This document shows positions 27,214 through 36,378 of a stretch of DNA of 64,000 nt, piece by piece. Position 1 is the stretch's first letter; every line of letters begins with the position of its first letter. The notes beneath the pieces were generated by a model, which did no database searches, was not told where the DNA came from, and worked only from the letters and a program-made list of their open reading frames with translations. Both the position numbers and the translations under genes were made by a program. Source of the DNA: Phycisphaeraceae bacterium (GTDB taxonomy: Bacteria; Planctomycetota; Phycisphaerae; Phycisphaerales; SM1A02); assembly GCA_019636735.1 (NCBI GenBank), contig JAHBWY010000003.1, positions 431,534 to 495,533 on the forward strand. The letters run 5' to 3'.

Positions 27214-28145
27214 GCGACGAAGTGCACGCCACTCGAGCGTCCAGCGAAACCGCTCCGGATGCGCCCCGCCCGATCACGCCACCCTCGCGCCCACCCGACG
27301 CATTGCCCGTCGCCGAGCTTCGACCGGCGGGTGGCCTCTCGCCGGTCTGGATCATTCCACTGCTGGCCCTTCTGATTGCAGCCGCGCTCGTCCTTCGCGA
27401 CTGGCTTTCTCAGGGCCCGCGATTCGAAGTGGTGGTAGCCAGCGCCGATGGTCTCGAAGCGGGCCGCACGCCAGTCAAGAGCGGCGGTGTCGTCATCGGC
27501 CGCGTGGTGGAGGTGACGCTGCTGCCGGACGGCCTGCGCCCGATGGCGGTCATCGAGATTCAGCCGTGGGCACGCACCCTGCTGCACGCCGACGCCCGCT
27601 TCTGGATCGAGCGGCCCGAAATCTCGCTCCAGGGAATTCGCGGTCTCGGCACGCTCGCCAGCGGTCCCTTTATCGTCTGCCAGCCGGGTCAGAAGGGGGC
27701 GGCTCCGCGCCGCTTCGAGGCGCTCGCGCGGCCCCCCGTCGCCGATGAACCAGGCTTGATTGTGCAGCTCCGTGCCCCGCGCCTGAAGGCGCTGCGCCGA
27801 GGCTCTCCGATCCTCTTCCGCGACATGCCGATCGGTCAGGTGGTCGACCTCCAGCTCTCGACCGATGCGCGAAGCGCGATCGTCACGGCCCGAATCGAAC
27901 CGCGCTTCGCGACGCTCGTCCGCGAGCGCTCGCGCTTCTGGAATGCATCGGGCTTCTCGCTCGACCTCGGCATCACGGGCCTCTCCACGCAGGTCGAGAG
28001 CGTCGAGAGCGTGCTCGTTGGAGGCATCGGCTTTGCGACTCCCGATCCTCCCGGCGCGCAGGCCGAGTCCGGCGCCATCTTCGATCTCGCCGACAAGGTC
28101 GATCCTCGCTGGCTGAACTGGGCCCCGGCGATTCCGCTGCCATAA
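27210..28145 (+). CDS. pqiB: PqiB-like MCE-domain protein
   Basis: A 311-residue protein with one membrane helix (about residues 46-63, WIIPLLALLIAAALVLRDW) and two MCE domains, one around residues 70-155 (EAGRTPVKSGGVVIGRV) and one around 175-260 (LRRGSPILFRDMPIGQV). PqiB in E. coli has three MCE domains and forms a tube across the periplasm, so a shorter conduit is expected here. It overlaps pqiA by 4 bp. The MlaE permease encoded at 47365 belongs to a related but separate system. Confidence 0.85.
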   Translation: MSDEVHATRASSETAPDAPRPITPPSRPPDALPVAELRPAGGLSPVWIIPLLALLIAAALVLRDWLSQGPRFEVVVASADGLEAGRTPVKSGGVVIGRVVEVTLLPDGLRPMAVIEIQPWARTLLHADARFWIERPEISLQGIRGLGTLASGPFIVCQPGQKGAAPRRFEALARPPVADEPGLIVQLRAPRLKALRRGSPILFRDMPIGQVVDLQLSTDARSAIVTARIEPRFATLVRERSRFWNASGFSLDLGITGLSTQVESVESVLVGGIGFATPDPPGAQAESGAIFDLADKVDPRWLNWAPAIPLP

Positions 28146-28183
28146 GAGATGGCTCGCCCTTCGCGCGGCGGGTGCGTCGCCAT

Positions 28184-29953
28184 TCAGGCGAGGTCGATCC
28201 CGAGGATCGTCACATCGTCGGCGAAGACATCGCCGCCGGCATGCCCGCGGAGCAGTCGATCCATGCGCTCCACCGCCTCCGACGCCGACGACGAGCCCGC
28301 CAGCGCTTCGTGAATGCGGCGTGAACCGAGCATGTCGCCACCATCGGCCGCGCACTGCTCACTCACGCCATCGGTGTAGATGACGAGCCGGTCGCCCCGA
28401 AGCAACTCGAAGCGGCTGACGCCGAAGTGGGTCTTCTCCGAGATCCCCAGTGGCGGTCCGCCTTCGGCCTCGATCGTCTCAGCGCGACCGTCTCTCAGCC
28501 GCATGACGAGTCCGTGCCCCGCATCCACGCAGGTCCAGGAGCGCACGGAGGGGTCAATCCGTGCGAGAAAGAGCGACGCGAAGTCCGACTCGTCGCGGCG
28601 ATGGCGGTGCACGAAGCCGTTGAGGCGCGCCATGATCTCCTCAAGCGCCCCGCCATGTTCGATGGCTGCGGCGAGATGGGAGGCGATCATCGACATCACG
28701 ATGGCCGCATCGACCCCCTTGCCGCGGACATCGCCGACGAAGATCGTCGGTCCATCGGCGTGATCGATGACCCCGGCGATGTCGCCGGCCACGACCAGTC
28801 CGGGCTTCGTCATCAGGCGCCAGCGACACCCCCTCGCAACTCCCTCATCACCGGGAAGCAGGCGCTGCTGCGCCCGCCTCGCGAGGGCGAGCTGCTCTTC
28901 AAGTTCGCGCTGCCGCGCCTCGGCCGCCATCCGGCGGAGGTTGGCAATCGCGAGTCCGCACACCTTCGCGACCAGATGACAGAAGGTCGCGGCGTCGGCA
29001 TTGGGCCGGGCCGACCGGCGCTGCGAATCGAGATAGAGATAGGCCTCGATGAGCGGCGGAATGACAACCGGAGCGCAGAGTGCCGCCGCCACACCGGAAC
29101 TCACGATGCTCTCCGCCTCCCGCCAGGTTGCATGATCTTCCAGCACGACCGGGGCGGCATCGGTGACGGCGCGAAGGAGCGTGCGGCTGACCCTGGCGCT
29201 CGGCGCATCGGTGCCGTCACCGGCCATGCGGATCGAGAGCGTGCGAAGGTCGTCGAGATCGCTCGTCCACTTGAGGAACATCGCGCGGGCAAACCCGGTG
29301 CCGGTGATGAGCGCTTCGGTCGCGGCTTCGGCCACACCTCGCTCATCACGCGCCGAATGAATCGCCTCGATCGCTTGAAGGAGGAGCGAGAGCCGCCGAC
29401 TGTTGAGCGCTTCGAGCCTCGCCGGATCGAGTCGTTGGACGACACTCGAGAGGTCTTCCTCGGAGTCGATGGGCGAGCCCGTGAAGGGCGCCTCGCTGTT
29501 GAGCGGATCGCTGGCGGCGGCTCCCCTCGAGTCATCGGAGTTCGACACTGGTGCATCATGCGCCTGCGCTGCTCGCCCGGCGTTCGCTTGCACCATCCCG
29601 CCCAAGTTGAATCTCAGAGCGAAGGGCCGGACCACGATCGTTCCGGTGGTGGCCGCCGGCACGGGGCGATTCGGAGGAAGCAGGAGACCATCGAGAATGG
29701 TGCCGTGACGACTCCCGAGATCCTCCGCGAACCAGCGACCATGGCGCTCGAAGAGGCGCATGTGGCGACGGCTCACCGCATCGTGGGCCAGCCTGATCGT
29801 TGAGCTCGCGTCGCGCCCGACGACAATCTCCATGCCACTGCGGAACGGCACGACGCGCGGAGTCGTCTCGCCTTCAACCTGAATGTGGACGGCCTGACTC
29901 GATCGCGAGATCGAACCCTCATCGGCCGCGCGCGAGGAGATCGCCTTGCTCAC
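28184..29953 (-). CDS. FHA-GAF-SpoIIE serine/threonine phosphatase
   Basis: A 589-residue signalling protein. Residues about 25-115 form an FHA domain (VVGRDASSTIRL, VSRRHMRLFE, DLGSRHGTILDG) that would bind phosphothreonine. Residues about 185-345 look like a GAF domain. Residues about 370-585 are a PP2C/SpoIIE phosphatase with GDIAGVI, VGDVRGKGVDAA and YTDGVSEQ, plus DDVTILGIDL at the end. It probably opposes a Ser/Thr kinase or an anti-sigma switch not present here. It overlaps the upstream TraB-like gene by 4 bp. Confidence 0.88.
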   Translation of the reverse strand: MSKAISSRAADEGSISRSSQAVHIQVEGETTPRVVPFRSGMEIVVGRDASSTIRLAHDAVSRRHMRLFERHGRWFAEDLGSRHGTILDGLLLPPNRPVPAATTGTIVVRPFALRFNLGGMVQANAGRAAQAHDAPVSNSDDSRGAAASDPLNSEAPFTGSPIDSEEDLSSVVQRLDPARLEALNSRRLSLLLQAIEAIHSARDERGVAEAATEALITGTGFARAMFLKWTSDLDDLRTLSIRMAGDGTDAPSARVSRTLLRAVTDAAPVVLEDHATWREAESIVSSGVAAALCAPVVIPPLIEAYLYLDSQRRSARPNADAATFCHLVAKVCGLAIANLRRMAAEARQRELEEQLALARRAQQRLLPGDEGVARGCRWRLMTKPGLVVAGDIAGVIDHADGPTIFVGDVRGKGVDAAIVMSMIASHLAAAIEHGGALEEIMARLNGFVHRHRRDESDFASLFLARIDPSVRSWTCVDAGHGLVMRLRDGRAETIEAEGGPPLGISEKTHFGVSRFELLRGDRLVIYTDGVSEQCAADGGDMLGSRRIHEALAGSSSASEAVERMDRLLRGHAGGDVFADDVTILGIDLA

Positions 29954-31407
29954 CGCGCCCCCTCTCCGGCACCCATCTCGTTCATGAGTTGAGAGAGCAT
30001 CCGGCGCATCTCCTCGACCGTGGCTGGATCGAGACCCGCACGCCGGGGATTGAGGGACATCGCGTCAAACCACTCCTCGGAGGCAGGCATCCACCCGGCC
30101 GCAGCCAGGCGCCGCTCGAGGTCCGGCATGTGCGCTGCGCCATAGAAGACCGCCACCGACTTCGGCGGCGCCCCTCCGTCGAGGGTGCGCATCAGCGCCT
30201 CCCACGCCACATCGTTGCGACGATCGAGGATGACTTCCATGAACCCCGAGGGCATGCCGCGCGAGAGCGTGCTCTCATCGACCGCTGAAAGCGTCTCGAT
30301 CATGAGGAGCGTCACGAAGGCTCGCACCCGTCCGCCACTCATGGCATCTGCGATTCGGACGAGCGCCACCGCCGCGCCTGCGACCGATGCGACCGCCCCG
30401 GCACCACCGACCGCTCCAACGAAGGGGGCGCCATCGACCCCCCGCGTGGCAAGTTCCTCGACAAGCTGGCGCTCATCCATGTCCGCCACGACCCAATGGG
30501 GCCGGTGGTAGTCCATCGCATCGAGTTGGAACGCCATGCCGAGCATCGCTGCAAGCTGCGGCTGGAGAGCCTCCTCCCGCGAGCGTGATGCGCGGCGCTC
30601 CCGCGGAGTGCGCAGCCGGATGTCCGCATCGGCGTCAATTCCACCGGGCTCGCCATCGGCGCCGAGGCTGAGCAGCAGGAATGCGCCATCATCCCCGGTC
30701 TCGACAGAGATCGCTCGCCCCCACGCATCGTTCGCGGCGCCGCGCACCCAGGGTGCGAAGCGACCATCGACCTCATGCGCCCTCGCCAGCGTCTCCTCGA
30801 TCGTCGGCCACCGATCCTCGCGCCCCGCGCTTCGCTCCGCATCGCGCAGGGCCACCATCACGCTGCGAAGAAAGAGCATCCGGTCGCGCGTGACCTGCAC
30901 GGGATCGCTTCCGGGCGACGCCGCGGCGCCTCGAGGCATGACGGACTCATAGAGCACCTTGACATGCGCATCGAGGTGGCGTTGCAGCGCTTCGTAGTAC
31001 GCGCGGGTTCCCAGGTGAGCCACGCCGGTCAGGGTCACTTCCTCGCTTCGATCCGGATGGCGGTAGCGACGCGACACGATGCGGAGCGTCACTTCGCCGT
31101 CGGGCTGCTCAGCGCGACGGATGAAGGGTGCGCCGAGGCTCGGGGCATCACTTCCCTTGGGCGACCCCGCCGCTCGCGACGCCACGCTCCCGGCCGGCGT
31201 CGCGCGAGCGCCTTCGCTGGCGGAATGGTCATCCTCGCCAAGCGCGAGGTCCACCGCACCCCACGCCAGCGTCGAAGCGACGACCACGGTCGTCAGCAGC
31301 ATGCCACAACGCCGCCAGCACAACAGTGAAGTCGCCGCGGGCGCCCTCCTGCATGGCGCCTCATCCGGTCGTGCCGGCCAGCGGTCGTCGCGATCGAGCA
31401 TCGGCAT
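29950..31407 (-). CDS. TraB/TIKI-like protein with a GspG-like insert
   Basis: A 485-residue protein from ATG 31407, with GAGGGG 7 nt upstream; earlier in-frame ATGs exist. A membrane segment (residues about 36-56) anchors or exports it. Two TraB-type blocks, VTLTGVAHLGTRAYYEAL (about 123-158) and AVFYGAAHMPDLERRL (near the C terminus), resemble the TraB/PrgY/GumN/TIKI fold. Between them, about residues 215-266, is NDAWGRAISVETG...LLLSLGADGEPGGIDADADI, which closely matches the calcium-binding C-terminal part of GspG pseudopilins. I do not know the function. It overlaps the ExbB-like gene by 47 bp. Confidence 0.7.
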   Translation of the reverse strand: MPMLDRDDRWPARPDEAPCRRAPAATSLLCWRRCGMLLTTVVVASTLAWGAVDLALGEDDHSASEGARATPAGSVASRAAGSPKGSDAPSLGAPFIRRAEQPDGEVTLRIVSRRYRHPDRSEEVTLTGVAHLGTRAYYEALQRHLDAHVKVLYESVMPRGAAASPGSDPVQVTRDRMLFLRSVMVALRDAERSAGREDRWPTIEETLARAHEVDGRFAPWVRGAANDAWGRAISVETGDDGAFLLLSLGADGEPGGIDADADIRLRTPRERRASRSREEALQPQLAAMLGMAFQLDAMDYHRPHWVVADMDERQLVEELATRGVDGAPFVGAVGGAGAVASVAGAAVALVRIADAMSGGRVRAFVTLLMIETLSAVDESTLSRGMPSGFMEVILDRRNDVAWEALMRTLDGGAPPKSVAVFYGAAHMPDLERRLAAAGWMPASEEWFDAMSLNPRRAGLDPATVEEMRRMLSQLMNEMGAGEGAR

Positions 31408-32062
31408 CGTGGTTCCCCTCATTCGACGGTGTGGTTCCAAGCGCGCCCCCCTGCGCTGCGGCAATCAGCGTCTCCATGCGGCCGACCGCTCGATCCGCAT
31501 GCGTGCGGAAGATCATGTACGGAAGGAGTGTGAGCAGCGCGAGGGACAGTCCCGTCGCGGTCGTCACGAGCGCCTCGGCAATGCCCTGACTCACGCCGCT
31601 CATGTCCGCCGTCGCCCGTCCGCCGAGCATCGCGATGCTCTTGCTGATGCCGCTGACCGTGCCGAGAATTCCCAGCAACGGTGCCGCGGTCACGATGGTG
31701 CCGAGCGTTCCCAGGAAGCGATCAAAGCGAGGCCGCTCCTCTTCCGAAATGGCGACCGCGTTGGACTCCGTCGGCCCGAGCCGCACCAGTTCCGCAGCCA
31801 TCTCGGTGTAGGGGTCGAGGCGCTCGGCCCGCATCGCCATGACGCGCTCCCGCTGGCCACGGCGAAGCGCATCGACGAGTCGGGCGAATCGGGCGCGACC
31901 CTTGCGGCCGTGCAGAGAGAGCCAGAACCACGCGCGCTCGAGCACAATCGCCACCATCGCGATGCTCATCGCCAAGAGCGGCCACATGACGAAGCCGCCT
32001 CGCTGCATGGAACTCAGGAATGACGCCCAGAGATCGGCCACACGCGCATCATACGGAGGCAC
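31361..32062 (-). CDS. MotA/TolQ/ExbB proton-channel family protein
   Basis: A 233-residue protein with three predicted membrane helices: VMWPLLAMSIAMVAIVLERA near residue 26, LGTIVTAAPLLGILGTVSGI near 140 and ITTATGLSLALLTLLPYMI-type sequence near 175. The layout and the A-PLLGLLGTV-like motif are those of ExbB/TolQ. Such proteins work as pentamers around an ExbD/TolR dimer, but no ExbD/TolR gene follows. The GTG at 32062 is the longest start; ATG 32008 is an alternative that puts the first helix near the N terminus. Confidence 0.8.
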   Translation of the reverse strand: MPPYDARVADLWASFLSSMQRGGFVMWPLLAMSIAMVAIVLERAWFWLSLHGRKGRARFARLVDALRRGQRERVMAMRAERLDPYTEMAAELVRLGPTESNAVAISEEERPRFDRFLGTLGTIVTAAPLLGILGTVSGISKSIAMLGGRATADMSGVSQGIAEALVTTATGLSLALLTLLPYMIFRTHADRAVGRMETLIAAAQGGALGTTPSNEGNHDADARSRRPLAGTTG

Positions 32063-32081
32063 GAAGAGACGAAGGACTTCG

Positions 32082-32087
32082 TAGAAT
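32082..32087 (+). promoter_or_regulatory. TAGAAT -10 box of ispA (leaderless layout)
   Basis: TAGAAT is followed by CCCGGAA and then the ATG at 32095, a gap of 7 nt. A message starting there would have essentially no 5' leader. The layout matches ispG. Confidence 0.4.
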
Positions 32088-32094
32088 CCCGGAA

Positions 32095-32979
32095 ATGTCC
32101 GTGGCCCCCGCGCAGCCGATCATTCAATGCGAGTCGGAGTTCCTGGCGCAGATCGAGGCGCACCTGGCGCTCTCCGTCGAGCGCTCCTGCCTCGTTCCCA
32201 ATCTTCGGGAAGCGGTGCGATACGCCCTGCTCGGCGGGGGCAAGCGCCTGCGCCCCCTGCTTACGCTGGTCTGCGCCGAGGTGGCGGGCGGGCGTCGTGA
32301 GGATGCCCTCGATGCGGCATCCGCCGTAGAAATGGTGCACGCCTTCAGCCTGGTGCACGACGATCTTCCCGCGCTGGACAACGACGATCTTCGCCGGGGA
32401 CGCCCCACGCTTCACATCGCCCGTGGCGAAGCGATGGCCATTCTCGCCGGTGATGCCCTGCTCTCACTTGCGTTCGAAACAGCGGCTCGAAGTCCGCGCC
32501 ACTCCGATCGCCTCGTGGCGGAATTGGCCTCGGCCACCACGGCCATGATCAACGGCCAGGTCCTTGACACGCTCGGCGGTTTCGATGCCTCCCAGTCGGC
32601 GGCGCAGCGCCTTGATCAAGTCCATCGCAACAAGACCGGCGCGCTCATTCGCGCCGCCTGTCGCATGGGCTCGATCGCCGTGTCGGCGCCCGATGAGATC
32701 ATCGAACAGCTCACGCGCTGGGGCGACACCATCGGCCTCATGTTTCAGGTGGTCGACGACCTCATCGACGAAACGCAGACGGCCGAGCACGCCGGCAAAG
32801 CGGTCGGCAAGGATCGCGCCGCGGGAAAGCTCACCTGGCCGGCGGTTCACGGGATCCCGACCACACGGTCCGAAATCGACCGTCTGGCCCGAGAAGCCCA
32901 CCAAGTGACAGAGCCGCTCGGCGCCGACGCCTCGCACCTTCGCGAGATCACCGATTACCTCGCCACCCGAACCCGTTGA
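32095..32979 (+). CDS. ispA: Polyprenyl (farnesyl/geranylgeranyl) diphosphate synthase
   Basis: A 294-residue trans-prenyltransferase. The aspartate-rich motifs are both present: HDDLPALDNDDLRRG and QVVDDLIDET, together with GGGKRLRPLL near the N terminus. It condenses IPP with allylic diphosphates. Chain length is not certain from sequence; IspA-type farnesyl synthase is the usual partner of an adjacent dxs. It lies 97 bp upstream of dxs on the same strand. Confidence 0.93.
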   Translation: MSVAPAQPIIQCESEFLAQIEAHLALSVERSCLVPNLREAVRYALLGGGKRLRPLLTLVCAEVAGGRREDALDAASAVEMVHAFSLVHDDLPALDNDDLRRGRPTLHIARGEAMAILAGDALLSLAFETAARSPRHSDRLVAELASATTAMINGQVLDTLGGFDASQSAAQRLDQVHRNKTGALIRAACRMGSIAVSAPDEIIEQLTRWGDTIGLMFQVVDDLIDETQTAEHAGKAVGKDRAAGKLTWPAVHGIPTTRSEIDRLAREAHQVTEPLGADASHLREITDYLATRTR

Positions 32980-33076
32980 ACCCGATCCGACTAGAATCCC
33001 CCTTGATCCGGACATCGAATCCGGGACAGGGTGCGCTGGAGCGACCGCACGCTGGTTCGCAGGCTCAAGGATGAAC

Positions 33077-35068
33077 ATGACATTGCTTTCAACGATCAAG
33101 AGCCCCGCGGACCTGAGGAAGCTGCCGGTCACTGCGCTGCCGGAAGTCGCTGCCGAGATCCGAGCCGCCATCTGCGAGCAGATCAGCCGAAGCGGCGGTC
33201 ATCTCGCCCCGAACCTCGGCGTGGTGGAACTCACGATCGCCCTTCACTATGTCTTTGACTTCGGTCATGACCGACTGCTCTTCGATGTCGGTCACCAGTG
33301 CTATCCCCACAAGCTCCTGACGGGTCGCACCCACCTGCTGCCCAAGCTGCGACAGCGCGGCGGCATGGCGGGCTTCCCCGAGCCTCGTGAGAGCGCCTAC
33401 GACCTCTTCTCCGTTGGGCACGCCGGCACCGCGATCAGCACCGCCGTCGGCATGGCGCGAGGCGATCTGCTCAACGGCGAGGGATGGTCTCCGGAGCACC
33501 CCGAGGGGCGGCGCGTCGTGTCGCTCATCGGCGATGCGAGCATCGTCAATGGCGTGGCGATGGAAGGCCTGAACAACGCCGGCACCCTGAATCGCCAGTT
33601 CCTGGTGGTCCTGAATGACAACGGCATGAGCATCGCCAAGCCGCAGGGCGCCGTGGCGGCCTACTTCGACCGCATGCGCGTCTCGCATGGCTACGGCGAG
33701 TTCAAGCGCGCGGCGAAGGATCTCGCCTCGCGTCTGCCGGGCGGTGCCATGATCGCCGACCTCTATCACCGCATGGGCGAGATGAGCAAGGCGATGATGA
33801 GCGAGGACGCGTGGTTCGAGCACTTCGGACTGCTCACCATCGGCCCCGTCGACGGTCACGACCTGCCGACGCTCATCGGCACCCTCAGCGAAGTGAAGCA
33901 CTTCGACAAGCCCATGGTCCTGCATGTGAAGACCGTGAAGGGCAAGGGCTTCAAGCCCGCCGAGGGCGACCCCTGCGGCATGCACTCACCGAGCGCCTTC
34001 AACATCATCGAGGACGACCTCGAGAGCGAAGGCTGCCGCGTCGAACTCAAGAAGGGCGGACGCTCGTTCACCTCCGCCTTCGGAGAGGCGATGATCGAGT
34101 TGATGCGCCGCGATCCGAAGGTCGTGACCTGCACCGCGGCGATGCCCGACGGCACGGGCCTGAACAAGGTGATGCCGCTCTTCCCCGATCGCTGCTGGGA
34201 TACCGGCATCTGCGAGAGCCACGCCATGGACATGATGGCGGGCCTTGCGAAGACGGGTTGGAAGCCCTTCTTCGCTGTGTACAGCACCTTCCTTCAGAGG
34301 GCCTTCGATCAGGCGTTCCAGGAGGTCTCGCTCCAGGGATTGCCGGTTCGCCTCTGCCTCGATCGCGCCGGCCTCGTCGGTGGCGACGGCGCTGTGCACC
34401 ACGGCTTCTGCGACATCTCGATTCTGGCGACGCTGCCCAAGGCGGTGATCATGGCCGCCATGGACGAGCCGAGCATGAAGGCGGCCCTCGACTTCATGAC
34501 GACTTACGACGCCGGGCTTTCATCAGTCCGCTATCCGCGCGACTCGGTGAGCACGCTCTTCACTGATCAGCCCTGCCCCGCCTTCGAACTGGGCCGGGCG
34601 CGACCATTGATCGAGGTTGATCAGCCCGACCTCGCCGTGCTCGGCTTCGGCGTCATGGCGATTGAAGCGGTCGACGCGGTGCGCGAACTTCGCAATGAGT
34701 ACGCGGTCAGTGTCTACGACGCCCGCTTCGCGAAGCCCGTCGATGTGGCCCTTCTCAAGTCGCTCCTTGGCAAGGGCGTCCCGATCGTCACCGTGGAAGA
34801 TCACTCGGTGCGAGGCGGCTTCGGCTCCTGCGTGCTCGAAGCGTGCAATGAGCATGGCCTCGACACTCGACTGGTCACGCGCCTCGGTCTGCCCGATTCG
34901 TGGATCTATCAGGGCGAGCGACGCGAGCAGCTCACTGAGGCGGGCCTCGACGCTCCGGCGATCGCCCGAACGATCCGCGCGGTGCTCGATGTGCCGTCAA
35001 CATCCGCACCGCAGAGTGCTGCCAAGAGCAGCGGACGAAGTCGGCGCACGAAGGTATCCCCCGGCTGA
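33077..35068 (+). CDS. dxs: 1-deoxy-D-xylulose-5-phosphate synthase
   Basis: A 663-residue thiamine-diphosphate enzyme. I chose the second ATG (33077) because AAGG lies 6 nt before it and the N terminus MTLLSTIKSPADLRKLP is family-like; ATG 33071 adds two residues. Motifs include SGGHLAPNLG, VGHQCYPHK, the ThDP site GDASIVNGVAMEGLNNAG and the catalytic-domain KTVKGKGF. It condenses pyruvate with glyceraldehyde-3-phosphate in the first step of the MEP pathway. A TAGAATCCC box at 32992 may be its promoter, which would give a leader of roughly 70 nt. Confidence 0.97.
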   Translation: MTLLSTIKSPADLRKLPVTALPEVAAEIRAAICEQISRSGGHLAPNLGVVELTIALHYVFDFGHDRLLFDVGHQCYPHKLLTGRTHLLPKLRQRGGMAGFPEPRESAYDLFSVGHAGTAISTAVGMARGDLLNGEGWSPEHPEGRRVVSLIGDASIVNGVAMEGLNNAGTLNRQFLVVLNDNGMSIAKPQGAVAAYFDRMRVSHGYGEFKRAAKDLASRLPGGAMIADLYHRMGEMSKAMMSEDAWFEHFGLLTIGPVDGHDLPTLIGTLSEVKHFDKPMVLHVKTVKGKGFKPAEGDPCGMHSPSAFNIIEDDLESEGCRVELKKGGRSFTSAFGEAMIELMRRDPKVVTCTAAMPDGTGLNKVMPLFPDRCWDTGICESHAMDMMAGLAKTGWKPFFAVYSTFLQRAFDQAFQEVSLQGLPVRLCLDRAGLVGGDGAVHHGFCDISILATLPKAVIMAAMDEPSMKAALDFMTTYDAGLSSVRYPRDSVSTLFTDQPCPAFELGRARPLIEVDQPDLAVLGFGVMAIEAVDAVRELRNEYAVSVYDARFAKPVDVALLKSLLGKGVPIVTVEDHSVRGGFGSCVLEACNEHGLDTRLVTRLGLPDSWIYQGERREQLTEAGLDAPAIARTIRAVLDVPSTSAPQSAAKSSGRSRRTKVSPG

Positions 35069-35228
35069 CTGACACCGGACATTGGGTTTCGCCGAGGCCC
35101 CAGCACAGGCGTTGCACAGCCTCCTTGGAAGACGGAGACTGGCTTCGGAGAAGCCGTCGAGCGACGATTGACGGCCGTGCTACCCAGTTGGAGAGGGCCA
35201 AGGGCGGCGAGGATGCTGAGGCGGCCGT

Positions 35229-36368
35229 TTATTGCGGACGCCCCGGAACCTCGATCGTGCGACAGCGGGCGCCGACGGCGATCCGGGTCGCGTCGCCCAC
35301 GACCACGCGGGCGCGGCTGAGCCTCTCTTCGACGGCAAAGACTTGCACGAGCGCCGCTTCACCGCCATCCTCGCCGAGCACCGCGCCCGTATCGGGGTCG
35401 CGAATCGGCTCGCCCTTGATCATCACCCGAAGGGTGGTGCCAGGCGTCATCGGGCGCCCGCGGCCCTGATTGAGAATGACCACGCCATCCTGCACCGCGG
35501 CGACCTTGATTGGATCGATCGCATCGAGAATCGCGTAGGTCTGCGCCATGGCCGCCTGCCTGCTGAAGAACTCAATGGCGCCATCGGGTGAGGCAAGCAC
35601 GCTTCGCAGTTCGGGACTCTGTCGCGAATCCCAGGTGCGCGTGACGCGCCCCATGCTGACGATCTCACCCGTCGCCACATCGAGCACTCGATAGGCGACC
35701 TCGATGCCACCACCGAACTCGAAGGCCACGAAACCGCTCGCGCGGACTTCGACCTTGCGGCACGCCGTGCCCGCGAGGTCGAGCGAAGTCGCCACGACGC
35801 GATCGGCCCCAAGCAGTCGGCCGAGCCGCGTGAGCTCGCGCGGGTCGACGCCGGCCGTGCGCTGAAAGTTCTGCTCCTGCATCACTCGATCGATGCGCTC
35901 GCGCTCGAGCACCCGGAATCGCTGCGTGGCCACGAACGCTTCGAGCAGGTCCTGCGTGGTGCGGCGTGCGAGGGTGACGCCCTGGCGCTCCTCGGAGCCG
36001 CACTCCGCCTCACGCCCCGAAGGCCCGGTGCCGAAGATGTAGCGCGGCAACGACGCCTCGACAGGCAGAATCGCGATGGTGGGCAACTGACCGGACTGCG
36101 GCGACGGAGCCTGGCCCGGGAGCGGCGCTGAAGAGTCGCTGGGTGTCGCCGACGGCGCTGACGGCGCCGCCGGAGTCGAGGGCGCAGCCCCGACCGGCGC
36201 GGGCGCTTCATCAAAGTTCGGCGGCGGTGGCGGTGACGGCGGCGTCTCCTGCGACGGCGTCGCTCCCTGCGCCGCGTGGCCAAAGAGCATCGGTGAAAGC
36301 CCAGCCCCCGAGGCGAGCGAAAGGGCCATCAGAAGAGATCCGAACACTGCGCGTTGGTATCGCACCAT
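35229..36368 (-). CDS. CsgG/HfaB-family envelope protein
   Basis: A 379-residue exported protein. A signal peptide (about residues 1-36) is followed by a proline/alanine/serine-rich linker (about 37-93). A CsgG domain follows at about residues 94-250, containing IAILPVEA, FRVLERERIDRVMQEQNFQ and LTRLGRLLGADRVV. CsgG homologues form outer-membrane pores or modulate envelope assembly. No curli genes are present. Its place after LpoB and YcfL suggests an envelope-assembly role. The remaining C-terminal part is beta-rich and unassigned. Confidence 0.75.
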   Translation of the reverse strand: MVRYQRAVFGSLLMALSLASGAGLSPMLFGHAAQGATPSQETPPSPPPPPNFDEAPAPVGAAPSTPAAPSAPSATPSDSSAPLPGQAPSPQSGQLPTIAILPVEASLPRYIFGTGPSGREAECGSEERQGVTLARRTTQDLLEAFVATQRFRVLERERIDRVMQEQNFQRTAGVDPRELTRLGRLLGADRVVATSLDLAGTACRKVEVRASGFVAFEFGGGIEVAYRVLDVATGEIVSMGRVTRTWDSRQSPELRSVLASPDGAIEFFSRQAAMAQTYAILDAIDPIKVAAVQDGVVILNQGRGRPMTPGTTLRVMIKGEPIRDPDTGAVLGEDGGEAALVQVFAVEERLSRARVVVGDATRIAVGARCRTIEVPGRPQ

Positions 36369-36378
36369 GACGCCCTCC

